A stretch of DNA of 64,000 bases from contig NZ_FJUR01000002.1 of assembly GCF_900067135.1 (NCBI RefSeq), forward strand, positions 248,001 to 312,000, given 5' to 3'. The position numbers and the translations under genes were made by a program. The notes under the pieces were generated by a model. It worked only from the letters and a program-made list of their open reading frames with translations. It had not been told where the DNA came from and made no database searches. Of the stretch, positions 26,829-36,173 are shown piece by piece; position 1 is the first letter of the stretch, and the number at the start of each line of letters is the position of its first letter. Origin of the DNA: Rhizobium sp. 9140 (GTDB lineage Bacteria > Pseudomonadota > Alphaproteobacteria > Rhizobiales > Rhizobiaceae).

Positions 26829-28199
26829 ATGACCAGACAACCCAAGATCACTTTCATCGGCGCGGGATCGACCACGTTCATGAAGAACATCATCGGCGAC
26901 ATCCTCCAGCGCCCGGCCCTCTCCGGTGCCAAGATCGCGCTGATGGATATCAATGCGGAGCGCTTGGCAGAAAGCGAAGTCATCGTCCGCAAGCTCATCT
27001 CGTCCCTTGGTGCAAAGGCCACCATCGAGATGCATTCCAGCCAGAAGCGAGCGCTCGATGGCGCGAACTTCGTCGTCGTCGCCTTCCAGATCGGCGGCTT
27101 CGAGCCCTGCACGGTCACCGACTTCGAGGTACCGAAAAAATACGGCCTGCGCCAGACGATTGCCGATACGCTCGGCGTCGGCGGCATCATGCGGGGCTTA
27201 CGCACCGTGCCGCATCTCTGGTCGATCTGCGAGGATATGATGCAGGTCTGCCCGGAGGCGATCCTGCTGCAATATGTCAACCCGATGGCCATCAACACCT
27301 GGGCGATCGCCGAGAAGTACCCCAAGATCAAGCAGGTCGGTCTCTGCCACTCCGTGCAGGGAACCGCGATGGAACTCGCCGAGGATCTCGATATCCCCTA
27401 CGAGGAAATCCGCTACAAGTCGGCCGGCATCAACCACATGGCCTTCTACCTGAAATTCGAGCATCGCCAGCCCGACGGATCGTACAGGGATCTCTACCCG
27501 GATCTCCTGCGCGGCTACCGCGAAGGCCGCGCGCCGAAGGCGACCTGGAACCCGCGTTGCCCGAACAAGGTGCGCTACGAAATGCTGACGCGTCTCGGCT
27601 ACTTCGTCACCGAAAGCTCGGAACACTTTGCCGAATACACCCCCTACTTCATCAAGGAGGGCCGCGAAGACCTGATCGAGAAATTCGGAATCCCACTCGA
27701 CGAATATCCCAAGCGTTGCGTCGAGCAGATCGAACGCTGGAAGGGACAGGCAGCGGCCTATATGTCCGCCGAAAAGATCGAGGTGAAGAAATCGAAGGAG
27801 TACGCCTCCTCGATCGTCAACTCGGTCTGGACCGGCGAACCCTCGGTCATCTACGGCAACCAGCGCAACAATGGCTGCATCACTTCGCTTCCGGACAATT
27901 GCGCTGCCGAAGTGCCGTGCCTCGTCGACGAAAGCGGTATCCAGCCGACCTTCGTCGGCGCATTGCCACCGCAGCTGACGGCCCTGATGCGCACGAACAT
28001 CAACGTTCAGGAACTCACCGTTCAGGCCCTGATGACGGAGAACCGCGAGCATCTCTACCACGCCGCCATGATGGATCCGCATACCGCAGCCGAGCTCGAT
28101 CTCGATCAGATCTGGTCTTTGGTGGACGATCTGCTGATCGCGCACAACGAGTGGATTCCGCAGTGGGCGCGCATCGAAAAGAAGGTCCGCGCCGCCTGA
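26829..28199 (+). CDS. GH4 alpha-galactosidase, second copy
   Basis: A 456-residue glycoside hydrolase family 4 enzyme. The NAD fold is KITFIGAGSTTFMKNII; metal ligands are C173 (GLCHSVQG) and H203 (GINHMAF); YVNPMAINTW matches the family. It is clearly different from the GH4 at 19174, so it is not a recent duplicate and may prefer another alpha-galactoside (for example melibiose against raffinose). S. meliloti also carries two alpha-galactosidase genes (agaL1, agaL2) with its agp locus. It starts 17 bp after the ATPase gene and is the last gene of the operon. Confidence 0.88.
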   Translation: MTRQPKITFIGAGSTTFMKNIIGDILQRPALSGAKIALMDINAERLAESEVIVRKLISSLGAKATIEMHSSQKRALDGANFVVVAFQIGGFEPCTVTDFEVPKKYGLRQTIADTLGVGGIMRGLRTVPHLWSICEDMMQVCPEAILLQYVNPMAINTWAIAEKYPKIKQVGLCHSVQGTAMELAEDLDIPYEEIRYKSAGINHMAFYLKFEHRQPDGSYRDLYPDLLRGYREGRAPKATWNPRCPNKVRYEMLTRLGYFVTESSEHFAEYTPYFIKEGREDLIEKFGIPLDEYPKRCVEQIERWKGQAAAYMSAEKIEVKKSKEYASSIVNSVWTGEPSVIYGNQRNNGCITSLPDNCAAEVPCLVDESGIQPTFVGALPPQLTALMRTNINVQELTVQALMTENREHLYHAAMMDPHTAAELDLDQIWSLVDDLLIAHNEWIPQWARIEKKVRAA

Positions 28200-28215
28200 C
28201 CGGATAGAGATAGCG

Positions 28216-28237
28216 CGCGACCTCCTCCCGGGTCGAG
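28216..28237 (+). ncRNA. CCTCCTCCC hairpin in the 3' region of the agp operon
   Basis: CCTCCTCCC at 28221-28229 sits in a small hairpin (CGACC/GGTCG stem, 8-base loop) just after the last gene of the operon, 30 bp ahead of a strong terminator. The loop sequence is that of the array at 11205-11365. It could be the 5' part of a 3'-UTR-derived small RNA, but the stem is short. Confidence 0.35.
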
Positions 28238-28260
28238 ACGACACCGTCGCCGCCGCGCTG

Positions 28261-28296
28261 ACGGACCGGATGGCACGCCTTGCCCATCCGGTCCGT
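28261..28296 (+). terminator. Terminator of the alpha-galactoside operon
   Basis: A 13-bp perfect stem (ACGGACCGGATGG with its complement) and a 10-base loop, followed by TGATTTC. It ends the plus-strand melA-agp operon. Confidence 0.75.
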
Positions 28297-28344
28297 TGAT
28301 TTCATGGAGAGGCCGCTGACAACCGCCTCTGGCCCAAAGAAAAA

Positions 28345-28373
28345 GCGCCGGAACCTTGCAAGGGTTCCGGCGC
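28345..28373 (-). terminator. Terminator of the lactose operon
   Basis: An 11-bp perfect stem GCGCCGGAACC/GGTTCCGGCGC with a seven-base loop. On the minus strand it is followed by TTTTTCTTT, a classic rho-independent tail, 25 bp after the lacK stop. Confidence 0.85.
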
Positions 28374-28397
28374 CTCGACATTCGACGTCCGTGATCG

Positions 28398-29480
28398 CTA
28401 TCGAATCCGCTTGCCGTCTTCCGCAAACAGCAGCGCCCGTGTCGGGTCGAAGCCCGCCTTCAGCACGTGGCCGGCCGAAAGGCCGCGGCCGTTGCGGGTG
28501 GTGACAACGATGGTTTCGCCGGAGGTCGAGCGGCCATAGGCGAAGGTTTCGCCGCCCAGATGCTCGAACATATCGATGGTGATCGACAGGCTGTCTTCGC
28601 CTGCATCGGTGAAATGCTCCGGCCGGATGCCGAGGCGGATCGGCGTGCCGGCGGAGGGCACGGCACCTTGCAGGGGTACGGCGATCTCCTTGTTGGCAAA
28701 GCCGTCGAGCGTGACGAGGGCCGAGGTGCCGCTGGCGCCGATCACCCGGCCGGCAAAGACGTTCATGCGCGGCGAGCCGATGAAGCCGGCGACGAAGAGG
28801 TTGGCGGGATCGTCATAGAGATCGAGCGGCGCTCCGACCTGCTCGACAATGCCGGCGCGCAGCACCACGATCTTGTCGGCGAGCGTCATGGCCTCCACCT
28901 GATCGTGCGTGACGTAGACGATGGTGGCGTTGAGTTCCTTGTGCAGGCGGGCGATCTCCACCCGCATGTGGACGCGAAGCTCCGCATCGAGGTTCGACAG
29001 CGGCTCGTCGAACAGGAACACGTCGGGCTCGCGCACGATGGCGCGGCCGATGGCGACGCGCTGGCGCTGCCCGCCCGAGAGCGCCTTCGGCTTGCGGTCC
29101 ATCAAGGGTCCGAGCTCGAGGATCTTTGCGGCCGCATCGACCCGGCGGGCGATCTCCGCCTTGTCCTGGCCCGCGAAACGCAGTGCGAAACCCATGTTCT
29201 CCCGCACCGTCATATGCGGGTAGAGCGCATAGGACTGGAAGACCATGGCGATCCCGCGTTTCGAGGGATCGACGTCGTTCATCACCTGCCCGCCGATCTC
29301 CAGCATGCCCGAGGTAATGTCTTCGAGGCCCGCAATCATGCGCAGCAGCGTGGACTTGCCACAACCCGACGGTCCGACGAAGACGACGAACTCGCCTGAT
29401 TTGATGTCGAGATCGACGCCCTTGATGACGTCGAGCGCGCCGAATGTCTTGCGGATGTCCTTGAGGGTGACGTCGGCCAT
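28398..29480 (-). CDS. lacK: Lactose ABC transporter ATP-binding protein
   Basis: A 360-residue MalK-type ATPase: Walker [40 protein letters not shown]-loop and a C-terminal TOBE domain (LGIRPEHF). The N-terminus MADVTLKDIRKTFGALDVIKG matches LacK of Agrobacterium radiobacter closely. ATG 29480 has AGGAG upstream; the longer frame to 29537 overlaps the lacZ end and is rejected. The gene order lacE-F-G-Z-K is the known Agrobacterium lactose operon. It is the last gene before a terminator. Confidence 0.88.
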   Translation of the reverse strand: MADVTLKDIRKTFGALDVIKGVDLDIKSGEFVVFVGPSGCGKSTLLRMIAGLEDITSGMLEIGGQVMNDVDPSKRGIAMVFQSYALYPHMTVRENMGFALRFAGQDKAEIARRVDAAAKILELGPLMDRKPKALSGGQRQRVAIGRAIVREPDVFLFDEPLSNLDAELRVHMRVEIARLHKELNATIVYVTHDQVEAMTLADKIVVLRAGIVEQVGAPLDLYDDPANLFVAGFIGSPRMNVFAGRVIGASGTSALVTLDGFANKEIAVPLQGAVPSAGTPIRLGIRPEHFTDAGEDSLSITIDMFEHLGGETFAYGRSTSGETIVVTTRNGRGLSAGHVLKAGFDPTRALLFAEDGKRIR

Positions 29481-29488
29481 GCCGGCTC

Positions 29489-31744
29489 CTATGCGCTGAC
29501 GGTGAAGGTGACGGTCTGGCCTGCGAACAGGCCGCACTCCGCCGAAAGCGTGATCGTGCCGGCCTCGTCGCCCGCCTCCAGCCAGAAGCCGGTCACGCCG
29601 CCCTTGAAGCTCTGCAATGACGGGCCGATGATGCGGCCGGGGCCGTCCACAGCAAAGCGGATCGGCTCCTCGAAGAAGGGCAGGATATTGCCGCCCTGAT
29701 CGCGCACGCGGGCGATGACGCGGACGGCATCCTTCTCGCCGGCCCGCAGCGCCGTGTCGTCGGGCGCAATCTCCAGCGTCGTCGGCAGCGGATCGGCGGG
29801 CAGAACCACGGTCTTCACAGCCTTGCCGCCGACATAACCGGTGATAACGCCATCCCGCCAGATGCGGCCCCAGGTGCCGAATTCGGACGGCGTGACGTTG
29901 CGCATGTCGAGAATGACGGGGGGATGTGCAAGGTGCGGATAGGTTTCGCGGTCGGGCTCGATGCGCTTCGGCTCGAAGTCGCCGAATGTGATCTCGAGAT
30001 AGTCGCAGTTCGTCAGGATGATCAGCGGCAGGACGCCGCCGATATTGCGCTCACCGCGCGCCCAGTAGGTTACCGGCTGCAACACCACGCCGCCTTCCGG
30101 ATCGCCTTGGGACGAATAGGCATAGGCCGCAAGCTTCGGCTCGCGGAAGATGTCGAGTACCCCGTGATAGCAGACGCGGTCGCCGGAGCCGAAATCCTTG
30201 TGGGTGTTGTAGTCGAACATGCACCAGCCCGTGGACCCCGAGATATCGTCACGACCGGCGACCGCATCGAGGATGAGCAGGTGGCGCGTGACGTGCTCGG
30301 CCTGCCGCTGCTCCTGGTCGAAGCGCTTGGTCGGATACATGTGGCCGTTATATTCGGTGATCATATAGGGGATAGGCCTGGTGATGCCCGTCGTTTCCAC
30401 CCGGTCGCGCAGCACCACGCGGCCACGATTGTTGCCCGGCATCTCCTCCTGACCGAGGATGAAGTCGTTCATGGTGTAGACGTCTTCCAGCAATTCCGAA
30501 TTGGTGATGAACCGCACGCCGCCGGTCTGGCGGGTGGTGTCGAGTTCGCGCGCCAGCCGGTTGGTCTCGGCGTAGAAATCGTGGTCGTCCTGGCTCTCGT
30601 TGATGCGAACGCCCCAGATGATGATGGAGGGATGGTTCCAGTCGCGCTCGATCATCCGGCGAACGTTCTCGACGGACTCCCTCTTCCAGGCCTCGCCGCC
30701 GATATGCTGCCAGCCGGGAATTTCCTCGAACACAAGAAGGCCGATATCGTCGCAACGCTCGATGAAGCTCTTCGCCTGCGGATAGTGCGAGGTGCGTACG
30801 ATGTTGCAGCGAAGGTCGAATTTCAGGATGTCCGCATCCTTTTCCTGCGCCCGTCGGCCCATGGCATAGCCGGAATAGGGCCAGGCCTGATGCCGGTTAA
30901 GCCCGCGCAGCTTCAGCGGCTTGCCATTGAGCCGGAACCCGTCCGGCGTGAACTCCGCGGTGCGGAAGCCGAAGCGGGACGACAGAGCATCGGCCCCGGC
31001 GGCAGTCTCCAGTTCCGCTGTCAGTGTGTAGAGCACGGGATTGTCGATATCCCAGAGGGCGAGGCCTGTGAGCCCGGCGATCGTGAGCGTCGTGCTCTCT
31101 CCCGCGACATCCGCCGTGGCCTTGCCGACCACAGCACCTGCCTTGTCGGCGATGGAGACGCGGATGGTGCCTGTTGTGGGCAGGCTCCGTGGATTGGCAA
31201 GATCGACGCGAACCGTGACCGTGCTCGCCGAGAGCGCCTCGGGTGTTTCGATCTTCATGTTGCGGATCGAGATCGGGCTTGCGACCTTGAGCCAGACATC
31301 GCGATAGATGCCGGCATAGCAGAGGTAGTCGATCATACCGCCAAAAGGAGGAATGTCCGGGTTCTCGGAACCGTCGATCTTGACGGTGACGAGGTTGTCG
31401 CCCGGCTTCAGCCCGTCGGTCAGCCGGGCTTCGAACGGCGTATAGCCGTCGCGGTGGGAGGCGATCTTCTCGCCGTTCAGATAGACCTCGCTATCGGCCA
31501 TCGCGCCATCGAAAACGAGAGACACTTCGCGGCCTTCGAAGCCTTTATCCCACGCAATGACCTTCTGGTAGGTGAAGGCCTTCTGGTAGCTCGTCTCGTC
31601 GAAGTAGTTGTAGGGCAGTTCCACGGCGGTATGCGGCAGGCGCACCGTCTCGCCGCGGAGGGGCTGGCCGGCTTTGGCGGCGTCGAACCCCTCGCTGAAG
31701 ATCCAGTTGCCGTTGAAGCTTTCATACATACGCATTGTCGACAT
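29489..31744 (-). CDS. lacZ: GH2 beta-galactosidase
   Basis: A 751-residue cytoplasmic glycoside hydrolase family 2 enzyme. It has the N-terminal sugar-binding jelly roll, an Ig-like domain, and a TIM barrel with the acid/base E383 (IIWGVRINESQ) and nucleophile E464 (MITEYNGHMYP); C-terminal Ig-like domains follow. It is shorter than E. coli LacZ (1023) but usual for the rhizobial lac operon. ATG 31744 is the longest start; a better-spaced AGGA serves ATG 31735. Lying between the permease and ATPase genes of the transporter, it hydrolyses imported lactose or related beta-galactosides. Another beta-glycoside such as a beta-glucuronide is possible by family, though not by operon order. Confidence 0.88.
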   Translation of the reverse strand: MSTMRMYESFNGNWIFSEGFDAAKAGQPLRGETVRLPHTAVELPYNYFDETSYQKAFTYQKVIAWDKGFEGREVSLVFDGAMADSEVYLNGEKIASHRDGYTPFEARLTDGLKPGDNLVTVKIDGSENPDIPPFGGMIDYLCYAGIYRDVWLKVASPISIRNMKIETPEALSASTVTVRVDLANPRSLPTTGTIRVSIADKAGAVVGKATADVAGESTTLTIAGLTGLALWDIDNPVLYTLTAELETAAGADALSSRFGFRTAEFTPDGFRLNGKPLKLRGLNRHQAWPYSGYAMGRRAQEKDADILKFDLRCNIVRTSHYPQAKSFIERCDDIGLLVFEEIPGWQHIGGEAWKRESVENVRRMIERDWNHPSIIIWGVRINESQDDHDFYAETNRLARELDTTRQTGGVRFITNSELLEDVYTMNDFILGQEEMPGNNRGRVVLRDRVETTGITRPIPYMITEYNGHMYPTKRFDQEQRQAEHVTRHLLILDAVAGRDDISGSTGWCMFDYNTHKDFGSGDRVCYHGVLDIFREPKLAAYAYSSQGDPEGGVVLQPVTYWARGERNIGGVLPLIILTNCDYLEITFGDFEPKRIEPDRETYPHLAHPPVILDMRNVTPSEFGTWGRIWRDGVITGYVGGKAVKTVVLPADPLPTTLEIAPDDTALRAGEKDAVRVIARVRDQGGNILPFFEEPIRFAVDGPGRIIGPSLQSFKGGVTGFWLEAGDEAGTITLSAECGLFAGQTVTFTVSA

Positions 31745-31745
31745 C

Positions 31746-32570
31746 CTATTTCACAGAACCGAGCATGCCGGCCACGAACTGGCGCTGCATGACGAAGAAG
31801 ACGAGAAGGGTTGGAAGCGTGGCGAGGATCGTGCCGATCATGACCACGCCGAAATCGGGGTAATAGGCCGAGGCCAGCGACGAGACGACGAGGGTGATCG
31901 TCTTCGTATCGTTCGACTGGAGAACGATCAGCGGCCACAGATAATTGTTCCAGTTCATCATGAAGACGATGACGAAGGCGGCGGCATAGGTGGACCGCAT
32001 CACGGGAACGTAAATGTAGAGGAAGATCTGCCATTCCTTCAGACCATCGACCTTGGCGGCGTCCCTGAGTTCGGTCGGAAAGGCCTTCGTCGCCTGACGG
32101 AAGTAGAAGATGATGAAAGCGGAGGCGACCGTCGGCAGCAGGATCGCGATGTGCGTGTTGATCAGCCCCGCCTTGCCCATCATCATGAACAGCGGGATCA
32201 TCAGGGCCGCAAACGGCACCATCAGCGTCAACAGCACCAGCGAATAGAGACGGTCGCGCATCTTCGAGCGGAACATCTCGAAGCCGTATCCGGCAAGGGA
32301 CGACACCGCGATCGTCAGCAGCGTGGCGAGGATCGCCACCTTGGCCGAACTCCAGAACACGAGCGGCACATCGACCTGCGCGAAGAAGTTCGCGACATTG
32401 TTGGAAAAAGCGCGGCCGAACGTCGCCTTGCCCTTGATGATGTCGATCGAAGTGTTGGTGGAGGAAATCACCATCCAGAGGAAGGGGAAGACCGAGACGA
32501 AGGCTGCGACCGACAGGGCGACATAGGTCGCGGCACGTGGCAGGGCACGGGAGACGGGGATGGCAGTCAT
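31746..32570 (-). CDS. lacG: Lactose ABC transporter permease LacG
   Basis: A 274-residue MalG-type permease with six membrane segments, a long first periplasmic loop (STNTSIDIIKGKATFGRAFSNN) and the EAA loop FPTELRDAAKVDGLKEWQ. The C-terminus QRQFVAGMLGSVK is of the LacG type rather than the usual GLTAGAVKG. Its start overlaps the lacF stop by four bases. With LacF it forms the membrane channel of the lactose importer. Confidence 0.87.
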   Translation of the reverse strand: MTAIPVSRALPRAATYVALSVAAFVSVFPFLWMVISSTNTSIDIIKGKATFGRAFSNNVANFFAQVDVPLVFWSSAKVAILATLLTIAVSSLAGYGFEMFRSKMRDRLYSLVLLTLMVPFAALMIPLFMMMGKAGLINTHIAILLPTVASAFIIFYFRQATKAFPTELRDAAKVDGLKEWQIFLYIYVPVMRSTYAAAFVIVFMMNWNNYLWPLIVLQSNDTKTITLVVSSLASAYYPDFGVVMIGTILATLPTLLVFFVMQRQFVAGMLGSVK

Positions 32571-33478
32571 GAGCGCTCCCTTGCGGCATAGAATTGCAGG
32601 AAGGACAGCACCGCCACCATGACGACGATCACATAGGAGATCGTCGCGGCATAGCCGAAGCTCGGCATGTAGCGGAAGGTGAGATTGTAGATGTAGAGCG
32701 ACAGGGTGATCGTCGCATCTGCCGGCCCGCCCTTGCCTTCGGTCAGGTTATAAACCTCGTCGAAGAGCTGGATCGTGCCGATGGTGGAAATGATGGTGGT
32801 GAACAGGATCACCGGTTTCAGCATGGGAATGGTCAGGTGCACGAACCGCGCCCAGGCCGGCACGCCGTCGATCCGGGCGGCCTCGTAGATCGAGCGGTCG
32901 ATGTTCTGCAGGGCGGCAAGGTAGAAGATCATGTTGTAACCGGTCCACCGCCAGGTGATGGCGAGGATGACGAGTACCTTCGCCCAGAAGGGCTCCGTCA
33001 GCCAGCCGATAGGCTTGCCGATGATGCCGACCGCGAGAAGCGCCTGGTTGATGACGCCATCGATCGAAAACATGCTCTTGAACAGGATGGAATAGGCAAC
33101 CAGCGATGCGACGCAGGGCAAGAAAATGGCCGTGCGGAAGACGCCCGCGAACTTCAGTCGGTCGGTGTTCAAAAGCGAGGCGAGCATCAGCGCGAGCACG
33201 ATCATGATCGGCACCTGCACGACGAAGAAGATCGTCGTGTTGGTCAGCGCCTTCAGGAACACCGGATCGCCACTCAGCCGCGTGATGTTTCCAAAGCCCG
33301 CGAACTTCATCATCATTCCCCGGCCCGAGAAGAACGAGAGATAGAGCGAGCGGAAGATGGGGTAGATGAGGAACAGGCCGATCAGGCCGATGGCGGGCGC
33401 GATGAACAGCCAGCCGTTGACGTCGTAATAGCGCTTCAGCCCGCGTGTTCGCGCGCCGCCTGTTTTCGCGTGAGCCAT
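32567..33478 (-). CDS. lacF: Lactose ABC transporter permease LacF
   Basis: A 303-residue MalF-type permease. Long stretches agree with LacF of Agrobacterium radiobacter as I recall it, for example GWLTEPFWAKVL, WRWTGYNMIFYLAALQNI and QLFDEVYNLTEGKGGPA. The EAA loop is IDRSIYEAARIDGVPAWA. It is separated from lacE by 122 bp containing two hairpins, probably to lower permease relative to binding-protein synthesis. Confidence 0.88.
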   Translation of the reverse strand: MAHAKTGGARTRGLKRYYDVNGWLFIAPAIGLIGLFLIYPIFRSLYLSFFSGRGMMMKFAGFGNITRLSGDPVFLKALTNTTIFFVVQVPIMIVLALMLASLLNTDRLKFAGVFRTAIFLPCVASLVAYSILFKSMFSIDGVINQALLAVGIIGKPIGWLTEPFWAKVLVILAITWRWTGYNMIFYLAALQNIDRSIYEAARIDGVPAWARFVHLTIPMLKPVILFTTIISTIGTIQLFDEVYNLTEGKGGPADATITLSLYIYNLTFRYMPSFGYAATISYVIVVMVAVLSFLQFYAARERS

Positions 33479-33553
33479 GGTTTCGACCGGTCCCTGTTGG
33501 GTGAAGAGTGCGCTTCAGCCCCGGCCCACCGGGTCGGGGGATAAGCCGGTGCC

Positions 33554-33600
33554 GCGCCGGGAGGGAGGCGCGACACCGCAGCGCGGTCGGGAGGAACCGC
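33554..33600 (-). repeat. Two C-rich-loop hairpins between lacE and lacF
   Basis: On the minus strand two short hairpins follow the lacE stop: GCGGT/ACCGC with loop TCCTCCCG (33583-33600) and GCGCC/GGCGC with loop TCCCTCCC (33554-33571). They probably protect the lacE 3' end or cause partial termination. The pyrimidine loops resemble the anti-Shine-Dalgarno loops elsewhere in the window, but the motif is not identical. Confidence 0.5.
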
Positions 33601-34869
33601 TTACTGGATCTGGCCTTCGGCCTGAGACTGGATTTCCTTCAGCACCGTGGGAATGTCGGCACCTTGGGCCAGCGACGGCAGGTGCGCCGTCACGGCGGTG
33701 TCGACCTCGTTGGTAAAGATGCCGTAATTGACCGGCGGCACCTTCGAGAGCCAGTCCGAGAAATTCTGCCACACCTTCTCGCCGCCGAAAAACGGGTCCG
33801 CCAACATGTAGGCATCGCCCGTACGGGCCGCCATCAGCGAACCCACAGCGCCGCGCGTCGTCAGGATGTCCTGATAGAACGAGATATCCTTCGCATAGAT
33901 CGCGTTGAGGAAGTCGATGGCTTCTTTTTTCTCGGGCGAGCTTTCGATGACATACCAGCTCGAGCCGCCGAGGTTGGAAGCGTGGGTCGCCCCCTCGATA
34001 CCGAGGCTTGGCAGTGGTGCGACGCCCCATTTCCCCGACTGGTCGGCCTGAGCCTTGACCGTCCCGGTGATCCAGACGCCGGTCGTGACCGTCGCGACAT
34101 CGCCTGATGTGAACGTGCCGACCCAGTCCGTCCAGCCAGCGGCTGGCTTGTGGATGTTCGCCTTGAGGATTTTCTGCTGCGTCTCCAGCGCCGCCTTCAG
34201 CGCCGTGTTGTTCTCGATGCTCAGATTGCCCTCGGCATCGAAATACCACTGGCCCGCCGACTGCATGAGGATGCGCGTGAAGCCGGCATCGGTGATATCG
34301 AGACCGAGCATCTTCTTGCCGGTCTTTTCCTCGACCACCTTGCCGATCTCGATGAAGCGATCCCAGGTGATATCCTGCATGTCGGACGGCTTGAAGCCGG
34401 CTTGCTCCAGATAATCCTTGCGGTAGTAGAGGCCCGTCACGCCACTGTCGAACGGCATGCCGTAGACCTGATCGTCCACCGTCATCAGCTTCACCTTGTA
34501 GGGCGCGAAGCTGGAATAATCGACCGTACCGGACATCGGCGCAAAGGCCCCGGGGAAGGACTGAAGGTATTTCTGCGCGCCGTAATCCTCAATCAGAACG
34601 ATATCGGGAAGCGCATCGGTCGTGCCGGACGTCAGCGCCGTCTGTAGCTTCTGCTCGACATCGGCCTTGGCGAAGTCAACGATGTTGAACGTGGTCTCCG
34701 GGTGCTTCGCCGTATAGCGCGCACCGGCTTCCTTCATGATTGCGACATTGAAATTGGGGTCCCAGCACCACACGGTGATCTCGCCGGCAAAGGCCGCGGT
34801 AGTGGCGAAGAAGCTCGTGCCCGCCAGAGCAACGGCTGCGAAGGTCCTGGAAATACGCTGAAAATGCAT
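33601..34869 (-). CDS. lacE: Lactose ABC transporter substrate-binding protein
   Basis: A 422-residue family 1 solute-binding protein with a signal peptide (cleavage expected after TTAAFA) and a typical SBP_bac_1 body (GEITVWCWDPNFNVAIMKEA, DIVLIEDYGAQ). GGAGG lies upstream of ATG 34869. It is the first gene of the lacEFGZK operon and binds lactose or a related beta-galactoside in the periplasm. A near-palindromic LacI-type operator lies about 95 bp upstream. Confidence 0.87.
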   Translation of the reverse strand: MHFQRISRTFAAVALAGTSFFATTAAFAGEITVWCWDPNFNVAIMKEAGARYTAKHPETTFNIVDFAKADVEQKLQTALTSGTTDALPDIVLIEDYGAQKYLQSFPGAFAPMSGTVDYSSFAPYKVKLMTVDDQVYGMPFDSGVTGLYYRKDYLEQAGFKPSDMQDITWDRFIEIGKVVEEKTGKKMLGLDITDAGFTRILMQSAGQWYFDAEGNLSIENNTALKAALETQQKILKANIHKPAAGWTDWVGTFTSGDVATVTTGVWITGTVKAQADQSGKWGVAPLPSLGIEGATHASNLGGSSWYVIESSPEKKEAIDFLNAIYAKDISFYQDILTTRGAVGSLMAARTGDAYMLADPFFGGEKVWQNFSDWLSKVPPVNYGIFTNEVDTAVTAHLPSLAQGADIPTVLKEIQSQAEGQIQ

Positions 34870-34962
34870 GGTCTTCCTCCCTGAAGTCCCGATGGCTGAG
34901 ACAGCTCCACCTGTCTTGTGAGGGAGTATTTCCTAAACTTTGCCCAAGAGCAACAGAAATTT

Positions 34963-34976
34963 AGTAAATATTTATC
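34963..34976 (-). promoter_or_regulatory. LacI-type operator upstream of lacE
   Basis: AGTAAATATTTATC differs from the perfect palindrome upstream of lacI (36174-36187) only in its last two bases. The pair suggests that the same repressor binds both, controlling lacE and its own gene. Confidence 0.6.
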
Positions 34977-35007
34977 GCACTGCAAAAGTGTTCTGCTGCG
35001 ACTGCGG

Positions 35008-36102
35008 TCACGGACCTTCCGGAGTCCGACAGCTGCCACGCCAGATCGTCTCGGTCGGGATCGTCACCATCTTGGCATAGCTGCGACCGCCCAACCGCTC
35101 GAGCAGCAGGTTGACTGCGGTCTCGCCGATATGCTCCCCGTGGATCTTCACAGTCGACAGCGGCGGCGTCAGGAACTGCGCCACGGGAATATCGTTGAAG
35201 GAAACGATCGCCACGTCGTCGGGGATCGACAGGCCAGCCTCGCGCGCGGCACGGTAGGTGCCGATCGCCATATTGTCGTTCGCAGTCAGGATAATATCGG
35301 GAAGCGGGCGCCGGGACAGGAGCTGGCGCGCGAGTTCGTAGCCGGTTTCGAGCCGCAGATTCTGCCCGGAATCGCAGCTCTCGCCAAGCACCAGCAGCTC
35401 TGCGTCGAAGGTGCCACGCGCCGTCTGCCAGTCGATATAGGCCTTGCAGCGCCGCTCGCCAAACTGCTGGGTTTCCCCGTTCAGGTGCTCGTAGCTGCCA
35501 ATGAAGGCGATCCGCTCATAGTCGAGATGATGAAGCGTATCCAATACCTTGTGCGTCGCGGCAACGAGATCGCTATGCACGCAGTCGAAGCGATCAGACG
35601 ATGGCACGAAATCGGCGAACACAACATGGCGACAATGTTCGTCGAGCCAGGCGATTTCATTGTCCGAGTGCTTGCCGATCACGATCACACCGGCAACGTC
35701 CGCCAGAAGCGCTGCGTCCGGCAGGGTATCGGAGTGAAAGACCTTGACGATATCGGTGCGCAACTCGCGACACCGGTTCTCGATGCCGAGGCGAACGCCG
35801 ACATAATAGGGGTCGGCCACCTCGTCGGACGGCTCGAGAAAATGAACGATGGCAAGCCTCTGAAGGATGCTTCGCTCCGTGCCGCCATAATGACCAGCGC
35901 CGTTCTGCGCCGCCTCCTGCTGCAAAGCCTCGCTCTGACGGGCGCGGTTGCGGGGGGTGGCGTAATTCAGCGCCTCTGCCGTCTCGATGATCGCCTGCCG
36001 CTTGGCGGCGGAAATCGAGAGAGCGGGATCGTAGTTCAGGACGCGGGACACCGTCGCGGAGGACACGCCGACAGCTTTCGCAATTTCCTTGATGGTGACC
36101 AT
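35008..36102 (-). CDS. LacI family repressor of the lactose operon
   Basis: A 364-residue LacI/GalR protein: N-terminal HTH and hinge helix (VTIKEIAKAVGVSSATVSRVLNYDPALS), then a periplasmic-binding-like effector domain with typical segments (AGVIVIGKHSD, ILTANDNMAIGTYRAAREAGLSIP). It lies directly upstream of lacE on the same strand, with about 140 bp between. A perfect operator palindrome precedes its own start. It is expected to release DNA on binding a galactoside. It would correspond to the lac regulator of Agrobacterium. Confidence 0.87.
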   Translation of the reverse strand: MVTIKEIAKAVGVSSATVSRVLNYDPALSISAAKRQAIIETAEALNYATPRNRARQSEALQQEAAQNGAGHYGGTERSILQRLAIVHFLEPSDEVADPYYVGVRLGIENRCRELRTDIVKVFHSDTLPDAALLADVAGVIVIGKHSDNEIAWLDEHCRHVVFADFVPSSDRFDCVHSDLVAATHKVLDTLHHLDYERIAFIGSYEHLNGETQQFGERRCKAYIDWQTARGTFDAELLVLGESCDSGQNLRLETGYELARQLLSRRPLPDIILTANDNMAIGTYRAAREAGLSIPDDVAIVSFNDIPVAQFLTPPLSTVKIHGEHIGETAVNLLLERLGGRSYAKMVTIPTETIWRGSCRTPEGP

Positions 36103-36173
36103 GAGATGCTGAAGCTCGATGCTGAAAGCCGGTGACGGGACGAAGCAACTTGCCTCATTGCCAACCGGCTGTC

